This document shows positions 1 to 5,641 of a stretch of DNA of 6,343 nt, in pieces. Position 1 is the first letter of the stretch; the number at the start of each line of letters is the position of its first letter. The notes under the pieces were generated by a model that worked only from the letters and a program-made list of their open reading frames with translations, was not told where the DNA came from and did not search any database. Source of the DNA: QQUD01 sp039029915 (GTDB taxonomy: Bacteria > Chloroflexota > Anaerolineae > Promineifilales > Promineifilaceae); NCBI GenBank assembly GCA_039029915.1, contig JBCCFD010000455.1, forward strand, positions 1 through 6,343, written 5' to 3'. A program made the translations under genes and the position numbers.

Positions 1-35
1 AGGAAGTGAGACAAATGATTGGAGATGATGTCTGA

Positions 36-614
36 TTGTACTTACGGACAGTATTTGGCAACATAGTCTATTCTGCATTGGTCAATACGGGCGCAAGTTG
101 TTGTTATATGCATCCGCGAATGGCAGAATACCTTAAACTGCGCATACAAAATGCGATTCTGTTCTGGAAAGAAACTCCAATCTCCTCAGCCGTTGCTGCG
201 TCATCCATGCTGCTGTCTGTTGCCATTATCAACGTGGCACAACTGATGGGCATCGCCCTCATCCCGATGGCGCAAGAGTATACGGCCGCTCTGGTGCAAA
301 GTGATCAAGTCAGCATGGCCGCATTGGAAGCATCAGCGTTCGGAATCTTTGCAGTTCAGGATTATCTAGACGTTTTCGTCAACGCAGTGACCTTCAATAT
401 TTTCTTTGTGGGACTATTCGGAATTTTAAACCACGAAGAACGGTTGAAAAATGTCAAATGGCTCATCCCAATTATGATGATCCTGCCCTTTAACAGGTTC
501 TTAGACCTTCCTGGATTAGTGAGTGGGGCAGCAGGTTTGGCTAATGTCATTGTAACGGCCGTCTTCTTTGTCCTGTTGGGGCGGTTCTTCCTCAACATGG
601 CTTCAACGGATTAA
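36..614 (+). CDS. small multi-pass membrane protein, family uncertain (possibly 5'-decayed)
   Basis: I do not recognise the family with confidence; the hydrophobic layout is faintly like DUF4386 proteins. Counting from the TTG at 36, hydrophobic segments lie near residues 50-78, 101-132, 141-152 and 161-187, so it is probably an inner-membrane protein of about four spans. The segment WLIPIMMILP plus DLP (about residues 142-159) recurs in the remnant at 3222-3464. The start is unclear. TTG at 36 follows GGAG at 21-24 by 11 bases and directly abuts an in-frame TGA (33-35). ATG at 108 (residue 25) and ATG at 120 (residue 29) lack a good ribosome site. Residues 1-30 do not look membrane-like, so the 5' end may be decayed or the protein may begin at residue 25 or 29. 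It converges with the regulator gene, with 15 bases between the stop codons and no visible terminator. Confidence 0.6.
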   Translation: MYLRTVFGNIVYSALVNTGASCCYMHPRMAEYLKLRIQNAILFWKETPISSAVAASSMLLSVAIINVAQLMGIALIPMAQEYTAALVQSDQVSMAALEASAFGIFAVQDYLDVFVNAVTFNIFFVGLFGILNHEERLKNVKWLIPIMMILPFNRFLDLPGLVSGAAGLANVIVTAVFFVLLGRFFLNMASTD

Positions 615-629
615 ACGATCTGTGTTAAA

Positions 630-1208
630 TTACAGCAGTTGATCAACCGTTATCATCTTCTTGATCATCCCTTTGAGCCTATCTGCTAGTTCATCGGGAG
701 CCTCTCGTTTACCGGTTTTGACCCAATTGGATAGGATCGCAACTAAAACACCAAGCCGCATTTCAACACCATAAGCCGCATAATTTTCCTCTAACTGCAA
801 TTGCTGAGCAGCCATAGCTGTTAGAGGTTTTGAGCGTTGCCGAAAAGAGTCCAACAAAATATCCATTCGGTTGGCCCGTAGCAAGAGCTCTATGATGTCA
901 GAGTTTAAATAGAAGTAGCGGAGCAGCGGCTTGAGATGCGGGCCAACGTCACCCAACTTACCCGCTTGACGGTGATAATTCAAAATATAGGCCAATAGCT
1001 CATCAAACACCTGATCGCAGCGCATGCGCAAAATATCTTCGATGCTGTCAAAGCACCGATAGAACGTCGTGCGGCCGACCTGCGCTTTTTCAACGATATT
1101 GGAGACGCTAATTTTGCTGAACGGTTTGTCATAAATGAGCTCGGCCAAAGCCTCATAAATAAGTTGGCCTGAGCGTTTTGTGCGCTGATCGTTTGTGATT
1201 CGGTACAT
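630..1208 (-). CDS. TetR/AcrR-family transcriptional regulator
   Basis: This is a one-component DNA-binding repressor-type protein of 192 residues, a typical TetR length. The N-terminal helix-turn-helix is clear: residues 33-53 read ISVSNIVEKAQVG followed by RTTFYRCF, matching the TetR pattern of a recognition helix ending in TFYxxF. The rest is a helical ligand/dimer domain that I cannot match to a ligand. I chose the ATG at 1208 because AAAGGCGG lies just upstream on the minus strand. An in-frame ATG at 1271 would add 21 residues that look unlike a TetR N-terminus and has no ribosome site. The gene is divergent from the lipoprotein gene at 1402. The intergenic region holds a 20-bp palindrome (1281-1300) that is probably its operator, implying self-regulation and control of the lipoprotein gene. 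Confidence 0.9.
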   Translation of the reverse strand: MYRITNDQRTKRSGQLIYEALAELIYDKPFSKISVSNIVEKAQVGRTTFYRCFDSIEDILRMRCDQVFDELLAYILNYHRQAGKLGDVGPHLKPLLRYFYLNSDIIELLLRANRMDILLDSFRQRSKPLTAMAAQQLQLEENYAAYGVEMRLGVLVAILSNWVKTGKREAPDELADRLKGMIKKMITVDQLL

Positions 1209-1280
1209 TTTTGCCGCCTTTGTTCCACTTCTCTGAAAACAGTTGTAATCATCTTGAAACCTGTTTAACATTGCTTTTAA

Positions 1281-1300
1281 TTCGGGACAATTGTACCGAA
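1281..1300. promoter_or_regulatory. probable TetR operator, 20-bp near-perfect palindrome
   Basis: The left half TTCGGGACAA and right half TTGTACCGAA are reverse complements except at one position (G versus T), with a perfect ACAATTGT core. Size, symmetry and position between the regulator gene and the divergent lipoprotein gene fit a TetR-family dimer site. On the minus strand the palindrome contains TACAAT (1295-1290), a possible -10 box for the regulator gene, though no good -35 lies 16-18 bases away. Site identity is seen; binding by the adjacent regulator is inferred. Confidence 0.7.
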
Positions 1301-1334
1301 AAAATTCAAAAAAGGAAGGGTTTTACGTTTTGGC

Positions 1335-1362
1335 TTTTTAGCAAAATGATCGTGAAGGTCAA
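1335..1362 (-). promoter_or_regulatory. candidate sigma-70-like promoter for the regulator gene
   Basis: On the minus strand TTGACC (1362-1357) is followed after 16 bases by TAAAAA (1340-1335). Transcription would start near 1328 and cross the palindrome at 1281-1300, so a bound repressor could block it. The -10 is only a moderate match, and an alternative -10 lies inside the operator. I found no convincing promoter for the plus-strand lipoprotein gene. Confidence 0.25.
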
Positions 1363-1401
1363 CGGATAAAAAGAACTAGGCGAAAATCTTAGGAGTAAAT
1401 T

Positions 1402-2160
1402 ATGAAAGAACAAATGAAAACGATTACCACCTGTATTGTCACACTGTTTCTATTGATGATGCTCTCAGCTTGTGGCAACGCAAACCAATCAGAGGTGATC
1501 CCGGCCGTTGAGCAAACTCAATTCCAGCAACCACCAGAAGATATGCGCAACTTCCGCTATTGTGAAGTCATCCCTGTTTTTCGAAGCGGAACGACGTTAA
1601 ACCTCGAAGTTTATAACACAGTCGGGCTCAATGACTGTCCTGAGGAAGCATGGGGAGAACTAGATGAGGAAGATATGGCTGACGAATTTGGCGCTGTACA
1701 GATCATAGCCAATGGGCCACGCTTTTTGTTGGTCAATGAGGTTGGCGCAAGCGATGCGATGATCGAGGGCAAAGTTTCTGATTTTGGCGGTATTGAAATG
1801 AGGTTGGCGGCCACTATAGAAACCGAATTGTCCGGAGGAATGGTGGGGGAAACGTTTTATGAAGCAAATGCAGTGCAGAGGACTACGACTTTTACCTTCT
1901 ATGCTGGGGATATGGTTTATGAGCTGATTTCACCAGAAGGTGATGTCTATCGGATGCAGTCGTACACACACCAGGTTGACCCAACTTTGACGATTGACGA
2001 CTTAGAAATGTTAGGGGCTCGGCTGAGTCTGCCAGAAGGGTGGCGCTACCAAGCAAGGGTTTTGAGCGAAGGTTCCCAAATGGTCGCAGATGGATTGGCT
2101 TTTGTCCTCAATGACGAGTTTTTGAATGCGTATCAAAAAGTCACAGAGCCTGAATCGTAA
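1402..2160 (+). CDS. secreted lipoprotein of unknown function (paralogue 1)
   Basis: A 252-residue protein with a type II signal peptide: basic start (MKEQMK), hydrophobic core at residues 8-22 and lipobox LSAC with Cys24 as the lipidated residue. The +2 residue is Gly, so outer-membrane delivery is possible. The mature part has Cys54 (RYCEV) and Cys79 (NDCPEE), which could form a disulfide. The C-terminal part reads MQSYTHQVDPTLT, then LPEGWRYQAR and VLNDEFLNAYQKV; I recall a similar motif in uncharacterised secreted proteobacterial proteins but cannot verify it. AGGAG at 1391-1395 lies six bases before the ATG. It is clearly related to the next gene (shared features: CE near the start, DCP, NGPR/DGPR, LAAT, GW/GF-RY, DEF.N.Y). 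Function unknown; expression is probably controlled by the divergent regulator. Confidence 0.88.
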   Translation: MKEQMKTITTCIVTLFLLMMLSACGNANQSEVIPAVEQTQFQQPPEDMRNFRYCEVIPVFRSGTTLNLEVYNTVGLNDCPEEAWGELDEEDMADEFGAVQIIANGPRFLLVNEVGASDAMIEGKVSDFGGIEMRLAATIETELSGGMVGETFYEANAVQRTTTFTFYAGDMVYELISPEGDVYRMQSYTHQVDPTLTIDDLEMLGARLSLPEGWRYQARVLSEGSQMVADGLAFVLNDEFLNAYQKVTEPES

Positions 2161-2181
2161 GCGAGACAACCGGATGCAAAT

Positions 2182-2220
2182 CAGCTTACCTCTTCTACGC
2201 ACTTGAATAGAGGTAAGCTG
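2182..2220. terminator. 12-bp perfect stem-loop after lipoprotein gene 1
   Basis: CAGCTTACCTCT (2182-2193) pairs perfectly with AGAGGTAAGCTG (2209-2220) around a 15-base loop, 21 bases after the stop codon. No T-run follows on either strand, so it is not a canonical intrinsic terminator. It may be an mRNA 3' stabiliser, an attenuating hairpin between the two lipoprotein genes or a factor-assisted terminator. Confidence 0.5.
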
Positions 2221-2303
2221 AGAACCGCATCAAATGTTCATGTTTTCACAAAAAGAAAATAGAGCTAAAGAAGGAAATAGCCTGTCAAGAATAGGAAATA
2301 GAA

Positions 2304-3179
2304 ATGAAGAAATATATATGTTTAGCGACGATGGTTTTTCTATTATTGGGTTGTACCAATAAGGTAGACGAAGGCCCCGAAGTTATTGCAGAGCTCGCCG
2401 CGAAAATCCCGGCCGATCTTGAGTCTAATCGAGGGAATCGTAATTGTGAACTATTTGATGCTGCTATCGAAGGGGATCAAATTGTCATAAATGTTTGGAA
2501 TAATGCGGCTCAAGGCCATGATTGTCCGGACGACTGGTTGGCAACTGTTGACACTCACTCTTACTTCGTTGATGGGCCACGTTGGCAACCTGTCGATCAT
2601 ATCATTTCTGTTGATGATAACCTCAACCTTATCCTAGATGGAGCCTCTATGCTGGAAGGTGATCCTGTTATTCGAGAGATCCCTGAAGGATCTGGTATCA
2701 CGATGCTTCTAGCGGCTACGGTTGAGTTAGGCCCCGCCCGACGCATTGCCAATAGTTTCGACATTGAACTTGATGATTCGGGTGATGTTCCACTCGAGCT
2801 CCAGCAAGCGATATTTGATCAACTTTACAATGATGCCTCTTATGAGATTACAGAAGTTGATCGTGTCTTTAATACGTTTTGGGTGTACAAGGCGGGCAAC
2901 CCGGTTTATGTCATGTCTGATGGTGAGTGTGAGTATGCGATGAAATACTTTACGAGCAGTGAAAATCAATCACTGACAAATGAAGAGATCATTTTTGATT
3001 TAAACAGCCTGTTTGAGGAAATGCCTCAAGGATTCAGATATGAAGTGCGCCAGTTCAGTGAGGATGTCTATGTTCTCAATCTTGACGGACTGCAACATGT
3101 ATTAACCGACGAATTTGGTAATTCTTATGACCGTTTATGGTGTGGGGATAGCGAGGCGTCTTACACCATTTTGAACTAA
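2304..3179 (+). CDS. secreted lipoprotein of unknown function (paralogue 2)
   Basis: A 291-residue lipoprotein precursor with a short signal peptide and lipobox LLGC, Cys17 being the lipidated residue, followed by Thr-Asn. It is a diverged paralogue of the upstream lipoprotein: both share an early CE (Cys48 here), a DCP(D/E) motif (Cys74), a GPR motif, LAAT(I/V)E, a (L/M)PxG(W/F)RYxxR motif and a C-terminal VL(N/T)DEFxNxY block. It differs by an acidic insertion around residues 150-180 and by two additional cysteines, Cys209 and Cys270, which might form a second disulfide. AGGA at 2293-2296 sits seven bases before the ATG, and the string AGGAAATAG occurs twice upstream (2272-2280, 2293-2301). 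The 143-base gap to the first lipoprotein gene holds a hairpin. The same frame continues beyond the stop into a membrane-protein remnant. Confidence 0.88.
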   Translation: MKKYICLATMVFLLLGCTNKVDEGPEVIAELAAKIPADLESNRGNRNCELFDAAIEGDQIVINVWNNAAQGHDCPDDWLATVDTHSYFVDGPRWQPVDHIISVDDNLNLILDGASMLEGDPVIREIPEGSGITMLLAATVELGPARRIANSFDIELDDSGDVPLELQQAIFDQLYNDASYEITEVDRVFNTFWVYKAGNPVYVMSDGECEYAMKYFTSSENQSLTNEEIIFDLNSLFEEMPQGFRYEVRQFSEDVYVLNLDGLQHVLTDEFGNSYDRLWCGDSEASYTILN

Positions 3180-3185
3180 TTTAAC

Positions 3186-3218
3186 GGTTCTATTGGGAAT
3201 CTCTTTCCCAATAGAACC
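3186..3218. terminator. 14-bp perfect hairpin after lipoprotein gene 2
   Basis: GGTTCTATTGGGAA (3186-3199) and TTCCCAATAGAACC (3205-3218) are perfectly complementary around a five-base TCTCT loop, starting six bases after the stop codon. The stem is very stable and well placed to end the lipoprotein transcript, but no T-run follows on the plus strand. Homology to the membrane protein begins right after the right arm. Confidence 0.65.
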
Positions 3219-3221
3219 ATC

Positions 3222-3464
3222 ACTGAGGAATGGCTAACTTGGCTGATTCCTATTATGATGCTCCTCCCCTATTTCACCTTCTTTGATCTTCCTAGCTGGT
3301 TGCTAGCAGGCTCAGGTTTGCTTAATCTTATCCTTGGGCTCATTATCCTTGGTTCACCCGCGCTTACATTCATCGTGTTTGTTCGCATTTTGGCGCTTTG
3401 GGTCATCATCGGTGAGCTCGGCCTGATTTCTGCAGCTTTCCGCATTCGGTCCATCTCAAATTAG
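3222..3464 (+). pseudogene. 5'-truncated membrane-protein remnant related to the gene at 36-614
   Basis: The frame ending with TAG at 3462-3464 encodes EEWLTWLIPIMMLLPYF from 3225, then FFDLPSWLLAGSGLLNLI and a further hydrophobic stretch ending near RIRSISN. Over about 33 residues from WLIPIMM, about half match the C-terminal part of the protein at 36-614, including WLIPIMM, LP, DLP and G-L-N-I. Nothing before 3222 resembles the rest of that protein, and no ribosome site precedes the internal ATG at 3255. The frame is the same as the lipoprotein gene, separated from it by the TAA at 3177 and the hairpin. I infer a gene remnant left by deletion or recombination; a short translated two- or three-span peptide from 3255 cannot be excluded. 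Confidence 0.6.
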
Positions 3465-3486
3465 ATAACTAAATGCATGACTGCAT

Positions 3487-3518
3487 CCTGTTCTCGGGCT
3501 TCATTATCCGGGAACAGG
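3487..3518. terminator. hairpin at the convergent gene ends
   Basis: CCTGTTCTCGG (3487-3497) pairs with CCGGGAACAGG (3508-3518), with one U-G wobble in the plus-strand RNA and a 10-base loop. The loop contains the stop codon of the minus-strand oxidoreductase gene (3504-3506). It sits between convergent reading frames, so a bidirectional terminator is plausible, but no T-run follows on either side. Confidence 0.45.
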
Positions 3519-5348
3519 AGCGAAATTCCGCTGCGGCGGATGGTGGGTAAGATCATGGTCACATGCTGTTAGCTTACGCACTTCACCTTTCAATCTGTCG
3601 AGATGCTCTTCGTAAATACCACGGGGTGTCGTTTCAAATAGATTGCAGAGCGCCGCGGCCACGGCTACCGCAATGCCGTGTTGTGCCCCATTCCCCATAA
3701 ATTTTGTTGATGAGGCAGCAATATGCGTCGTGCTGATGTGCTTGCCTGCCATCATCAGATTATCAATGTTGACCGAATACAGACAGCGAAACGGTACAGT
3801 GTAAGATTGCTTGTCACGCTGATCGAAAATCCAATCTTTCAGGCGAAAATCGTACTTGCCTTCCCCCTCTTCCCATGCACAGTGAATGCAAAATGAACCG
3901 TCATTGGCGATGAGTGCGTCCTCGAATACGGTGTGGTTTCGAATATCAATTTCCGAAAGCACATAATCACCGCGATAGCGACGATACTCCCCTTTAGCAG
4001 AAACATGAGCCATCCATTCAAACTCAAGATTGGCGTACTGTTCTGGGTCAAGTTTTTTAACGTTGGAAAATGTGCCGTAGAGGGCTCTCATCAGATAGTC
4101 GCGCACCCGTTCGCCCGTTTTGTATGGGTCGAGCCATTGCCCATGTTCCCAAAAATGGGTCGCTGGGAAGACATCGGCTTTGCGACCAAAGCGGAACTCT
4201 GGTGTTGCTGGGTTTTCTCCAGCAATTGGGCCGAGGCCGTTGTCCACCCCTGGCTTGATGAGCTGCCCGCTTAAATTGGCATAATCTTTGGCAACTTCTG
4301 TTGCCCAAGGCACCTCGGGGAATGGAACGGGTTCATCTGCCATTCTGGTGCGGAAAAACAGCGTGTTGCCGTGATGCATGTCGTCGGCCGTTTCGGGTGC
4401 ATATGGCTCATTAAATTCAGCCCTAGCCTCTCGCCCAATGTGTGTTTCAGCTCCAGCTAACACCCCAATCATCGCTATGCCAGACGCATCAATGAAGATT
4501 GACCCTCTAAAGCGGCGTTCAAGACCAGTGCGGGCATGAACGGCATCCACCGAGACAATCCGTGCCTCATCTTTGGCAACGGCAAAGACGCGCTGTTCCA
4601 AAAATATAGACGCATTTGGCTCAGCCTCTAAGAGAGATAAAGCGACTAAATCCCCATTAGCCGTGCGCTGTGAAAGCTCTTTGAGAAGCTCACCTTGCGC
4701 CCCTCGCGGCATTAAGCCGATTTCATTACTGGCGTTGCCGCCAAGCACGGGGCGATCTTGAATCAACGCCACGCGCTGCCCCAACCGCGCAGCTGTCAAG
4801 GCCGCCGCACACCCCGACACACCACCACCGACCACGACTACATCATAAGCACCCGCATCGACCGGCTCTGCGGGCACGCCGCGCAACTTTTTTCGCCATG
4901 CGCGGCTCGTCTCATCAAATTCGTTAGGGGGTGCTTGACCATCAGCGCTGAAGTAAATGGCGTCACAACGGCCGTTAAATCCCGTCAAATCATGTAAGGC
5001 TAACTTCACCTCACCGTTTGGCAGTGAAACCATTCCGGCAGATTGCCAAGACCAATCTTTACCATTGGCGCCAAATTCGACCTCGACGTTTTTGCCATTG
5101 ATCAATAGCTCAAACCGCCCGGGGTGGTGCGAGGGTACCCAATCTTTTGCCCGGACCCAAAGCTCATACTCACCCGCATCAGTAACCGAGATGACGGTTG
5201 TGGCATCAGCGACAGGCCGACCCAATCCGTGCGCCAATAAATAGAGTGACCCCATTTCGGACGCAAACTGGGAATCGAGCACCCAGCCACCATAGTTTTC
5301 AAACGCTTCTGCTTCAATGAGGATGCCGGGCTTGTTATGTGGATTCAT
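3504..5348 (-). CDS. FAD-dependent oxidoreductase with N-terminal carbohydrate-binding-like domain
   Basis: A complete 614-residue flavoprotein. Residues 1-137 look like a beta-sandwich module (IEAEAFENYGGW at the start, LHDLTGFNGRCDAIYF at the end), resembling domains seen in polysaccharide-active proteins. A linker follows, then the Rossmann FAD site VVVVGGGVSGCAAA (GGGVSG at 174-179) and RPVLGGNASNEIG (199-211). The motif FIDASGIAMIG is the usual second flavin contact, and the C-terminal NLMMAGKHIS, then THIAASS and GNGAQHGIAVAVAAAL close the FAD fold. This matches the FAD_oxidored type (PF12831) in my recollection; substrate unknown, perhaps a sugar or sugar acid. No signal peptide, so cytoplasmic. 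AGGAGA at 5358-5353 lies four bases before the ATG. The stop overlaps a hairpin. Upstream are a structured control region and an SDR remnant, consistent with a former redox cluster. Confidence 0.9.
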   Translation of the reverse strand: MNPHNKPGILIEAEAFENYGGWVLDSQFASEMGSLYLLAHGLGRPVADATTVISVTDAGEYELWVRAKDWVPSHHPGRFELLINGKNVEVEFGANGKDWSWQSAGMVSLPNGEVKLALHDLTGFNGRCDAIYFSADGQAPPNEFDETSRAWRKKLRGVPAEPVDAGAYDVVVVGGGVSGCAAALTAARLGQRVALIQDRPVLGGNASNEIGLMPRGAQGELLKELSQRTANGDLVALSLLEAEPNASIFLEQRVFAVAKDEARIVSVDAVHARTGLERRFRGSIFIDASGIAMIGVLAGAETHIGREARAEFNEPYAPETADDMHHGNTLFFRTRMADEPVPFPEVPWATEVAKDYANLSGQLIKPGVDNGLGPIAGENPATPEFRFGRKADVFPATHFWEHGQWLDPYKTGERVRDYLMRALYGTFSNVKKLDPEQYANLEFEWMAHVSAKGEYRRYRGDYVLSEIDIRNHTVFEDALIANDGSFCIHCAWEEGEGKYDFRLKDWIFDQRDKQSYTVPFRCLYSVNIDNLMMAGKHISTTHIAASSTKFMGNGAQHGIAVAVAAALCNLFETTPRGIYEEHLDRLKGEVRKLTACDHDLTHHPPQRNFAPVPG

Positions 5349-5365
5349 GCCGTCTCCTATAACCC

Positions 5366-5393
5366 ATTAGATTGTTTTGAAATAGATTTGCAA
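5366..5393 (-). promoter_or_regulatory. candidate promoter for the FAD oxidoreductase gene
   Basis: On the minus strand TTGCAA (5393-5388) is followed after 16 bases by TCTAAT (5371-5366), five of six matches to a -10 consensus. The predicted start near 5359 leaves only about 11 bases before the ATG, barely enough for the AGGAGA ribosome site, so this is tentative. Confidence 0.3.
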
Positions 5394-5406
5394 GATTATC
5401 ATCTGA

Positions 5407-5442
5407 TATGCAAATTTCACAAAATATCTATAAATAAAATAG
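5407..5442. repeat. imperfect 36-bp direct repeat, copy A
   Basis: This stretch, beginning TATGCAAATTTCACAAAATA, matches 5523-5558 at 31 of 36 positions in the same orientation. The copies start 116 bp apart. It contains the near-palindromic site GCAAATTTCAC and its end overlaps the left arm of the hairpin at 5439-5490. It lies about 59 bases upstream of the oxidoreductase start. Confidence 0.8.
5410..5420. promoter_or_regulatory. operator-like site 1, GCAAATTTCAC
   Basis: It differs by one base from GTAAATTTCAC at 5526-5536 and fits the pseudo-palindrome GTnAAnTTnAC at all but that base. It is the site nearest to the oxidoreductase gene (centre about 67 bp upstream of the ATG). Binding protein unknown. 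Confidence 0.4.
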
Positions 5443-5490
5443 GGTAGAGGTATCCCTTATAGAGGCTTAGGCGGGACGACTCTACCCTAT
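5439..5490. other. long hairpin with 11-bp perfect arms and inner stem
   Basis: ATAGGGTAGAG (5439-5449) pairs with CTCTACCCTAT (5480-5490). Inside, a 3-by-3 internal loop is followed by a TCCC/GGGA stem (5453-5456 with 5473-5476) and a 16-base loop. It lies in the leader or upstream region of the oxidoreductase gene, so it might be a folded RNA leader, a DNA cruciform or a terminator for transcripts from upstream. No T-run directly follows the arms; on the minus strand the right arm is followed by TTTATTTATAG. No known riboswitch was recognised. Confidence 0.55.
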
Positions 5491-5522
5491 GTTTGGATTA
5501 TTGAACGCGAAGATCACGCAGG

Positions 5523-5558
5523 TATGTAAATTTCACAAAATAACTTGAAATAAAACAG
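5523..5558. repeat. imperfect 36-bp direct repeat, copy B
   Basis: Second copy of the repeat at 5407-5442, with 31 of 36 positions identical. Differences are scattered, so the duplication is not recent or is under partial constraint. It contains the operator-like site GTAAATTTCAC. Confidence 0.8.
5526..5536. promoter_or_regulatory. operator-like site 2, GTAAATTTCAC
   Basis: It fits GTnAAnTTnAC fully and, with flanks, extends to the 13-bp near-palindrome TGTGAAATTTACA on the minus strand. It is a perfect 11-bp inverted repeat of site 3 at 5568-5578, with 31 bases between. Confidence 0.45.
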
Positions 5559-5567
5559 CTCAAAAAT

Positions 5568-5578
5568 GTGAAATTTAC
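5568..5578. promoter_or_regulatory. operator-like site 3, GTGAAATTTAC
   Basis: Exact reverse complement of site 2. Its centre is 42 bp from site 2 and 158 bp from site 1, close to 4 and 15 helical turns, so all three sites would face the same side of the DNA. It could alternatively be an arm of a large RNA hairpin with site 2. Confidence 0.45.
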
Positions 5579-5581
5579 TCG

Positions 5582-5633
5582 GTGAAAATCAAAATTTAGC
5601 TAATTCTTTTTCAAGACAGTTCTTGATTTTCAC
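5582..5633. terminator. nested inverted repeats downstream of the SDR remnant
   Basis: GTGAAAATCAA (5582-5592) pairs perfectly with TTGATTTTCAC (5623-5633). Overlapping the right arm is a tighter palindrome, TCAAGA-CAGT-TCTTGA (5611-5626), which on the plus strand runs into TTTT. These are mutually exclusive folds located 9-60 bases after the SDR stop codon. They may end SDR transcription or act as an alternative-structure switch; the T-run favours weak termination in the plus direction only. Confidence 0.45.
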
Positions 5634-5641
5634 ATAAATGA

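Noticed and set aside
36..46. TTGTAC near the start as a second regulator half-site
   Set aside because: Only a short half-site match to the 20-bp operator and no symmetrical partner.
1322..1350. TTTACG-17-AATGAT as a promoter for the first lipoprotein gene
   Set aside because: Both boxes are poor matches and no other feature supports the choice.
2243..2262. TTTTCACAAAAAGAAAATAG between the lipoprotein genes as a third copy of the 36-bp repeat
   Set aside because: Only a ten-base core matches and the rest is AT-rich, so chance is likely.
2182..3518. Hairpins after successive genes as integron attC sites
   Set aside because: They lack the GTTRRRY / RYYYAAC core boxes, have perfect stems and short loops, and no integrase is present.
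3933..4274. 113-residue plus-strand open frame inside the oxidoreductase gene
   Set aside because: It is antisense to conserved FAD-enzyme coding sequence and shows no recognisable domain or ribosome site.
5410..5640. Repeated TTTCACA / TGTGAAA strings as CRP sites
   Set aside because: No pair forms TGTGA-N6-TCACA with correct spacing; the GTnAAnTTnAC symmetry explains them better.
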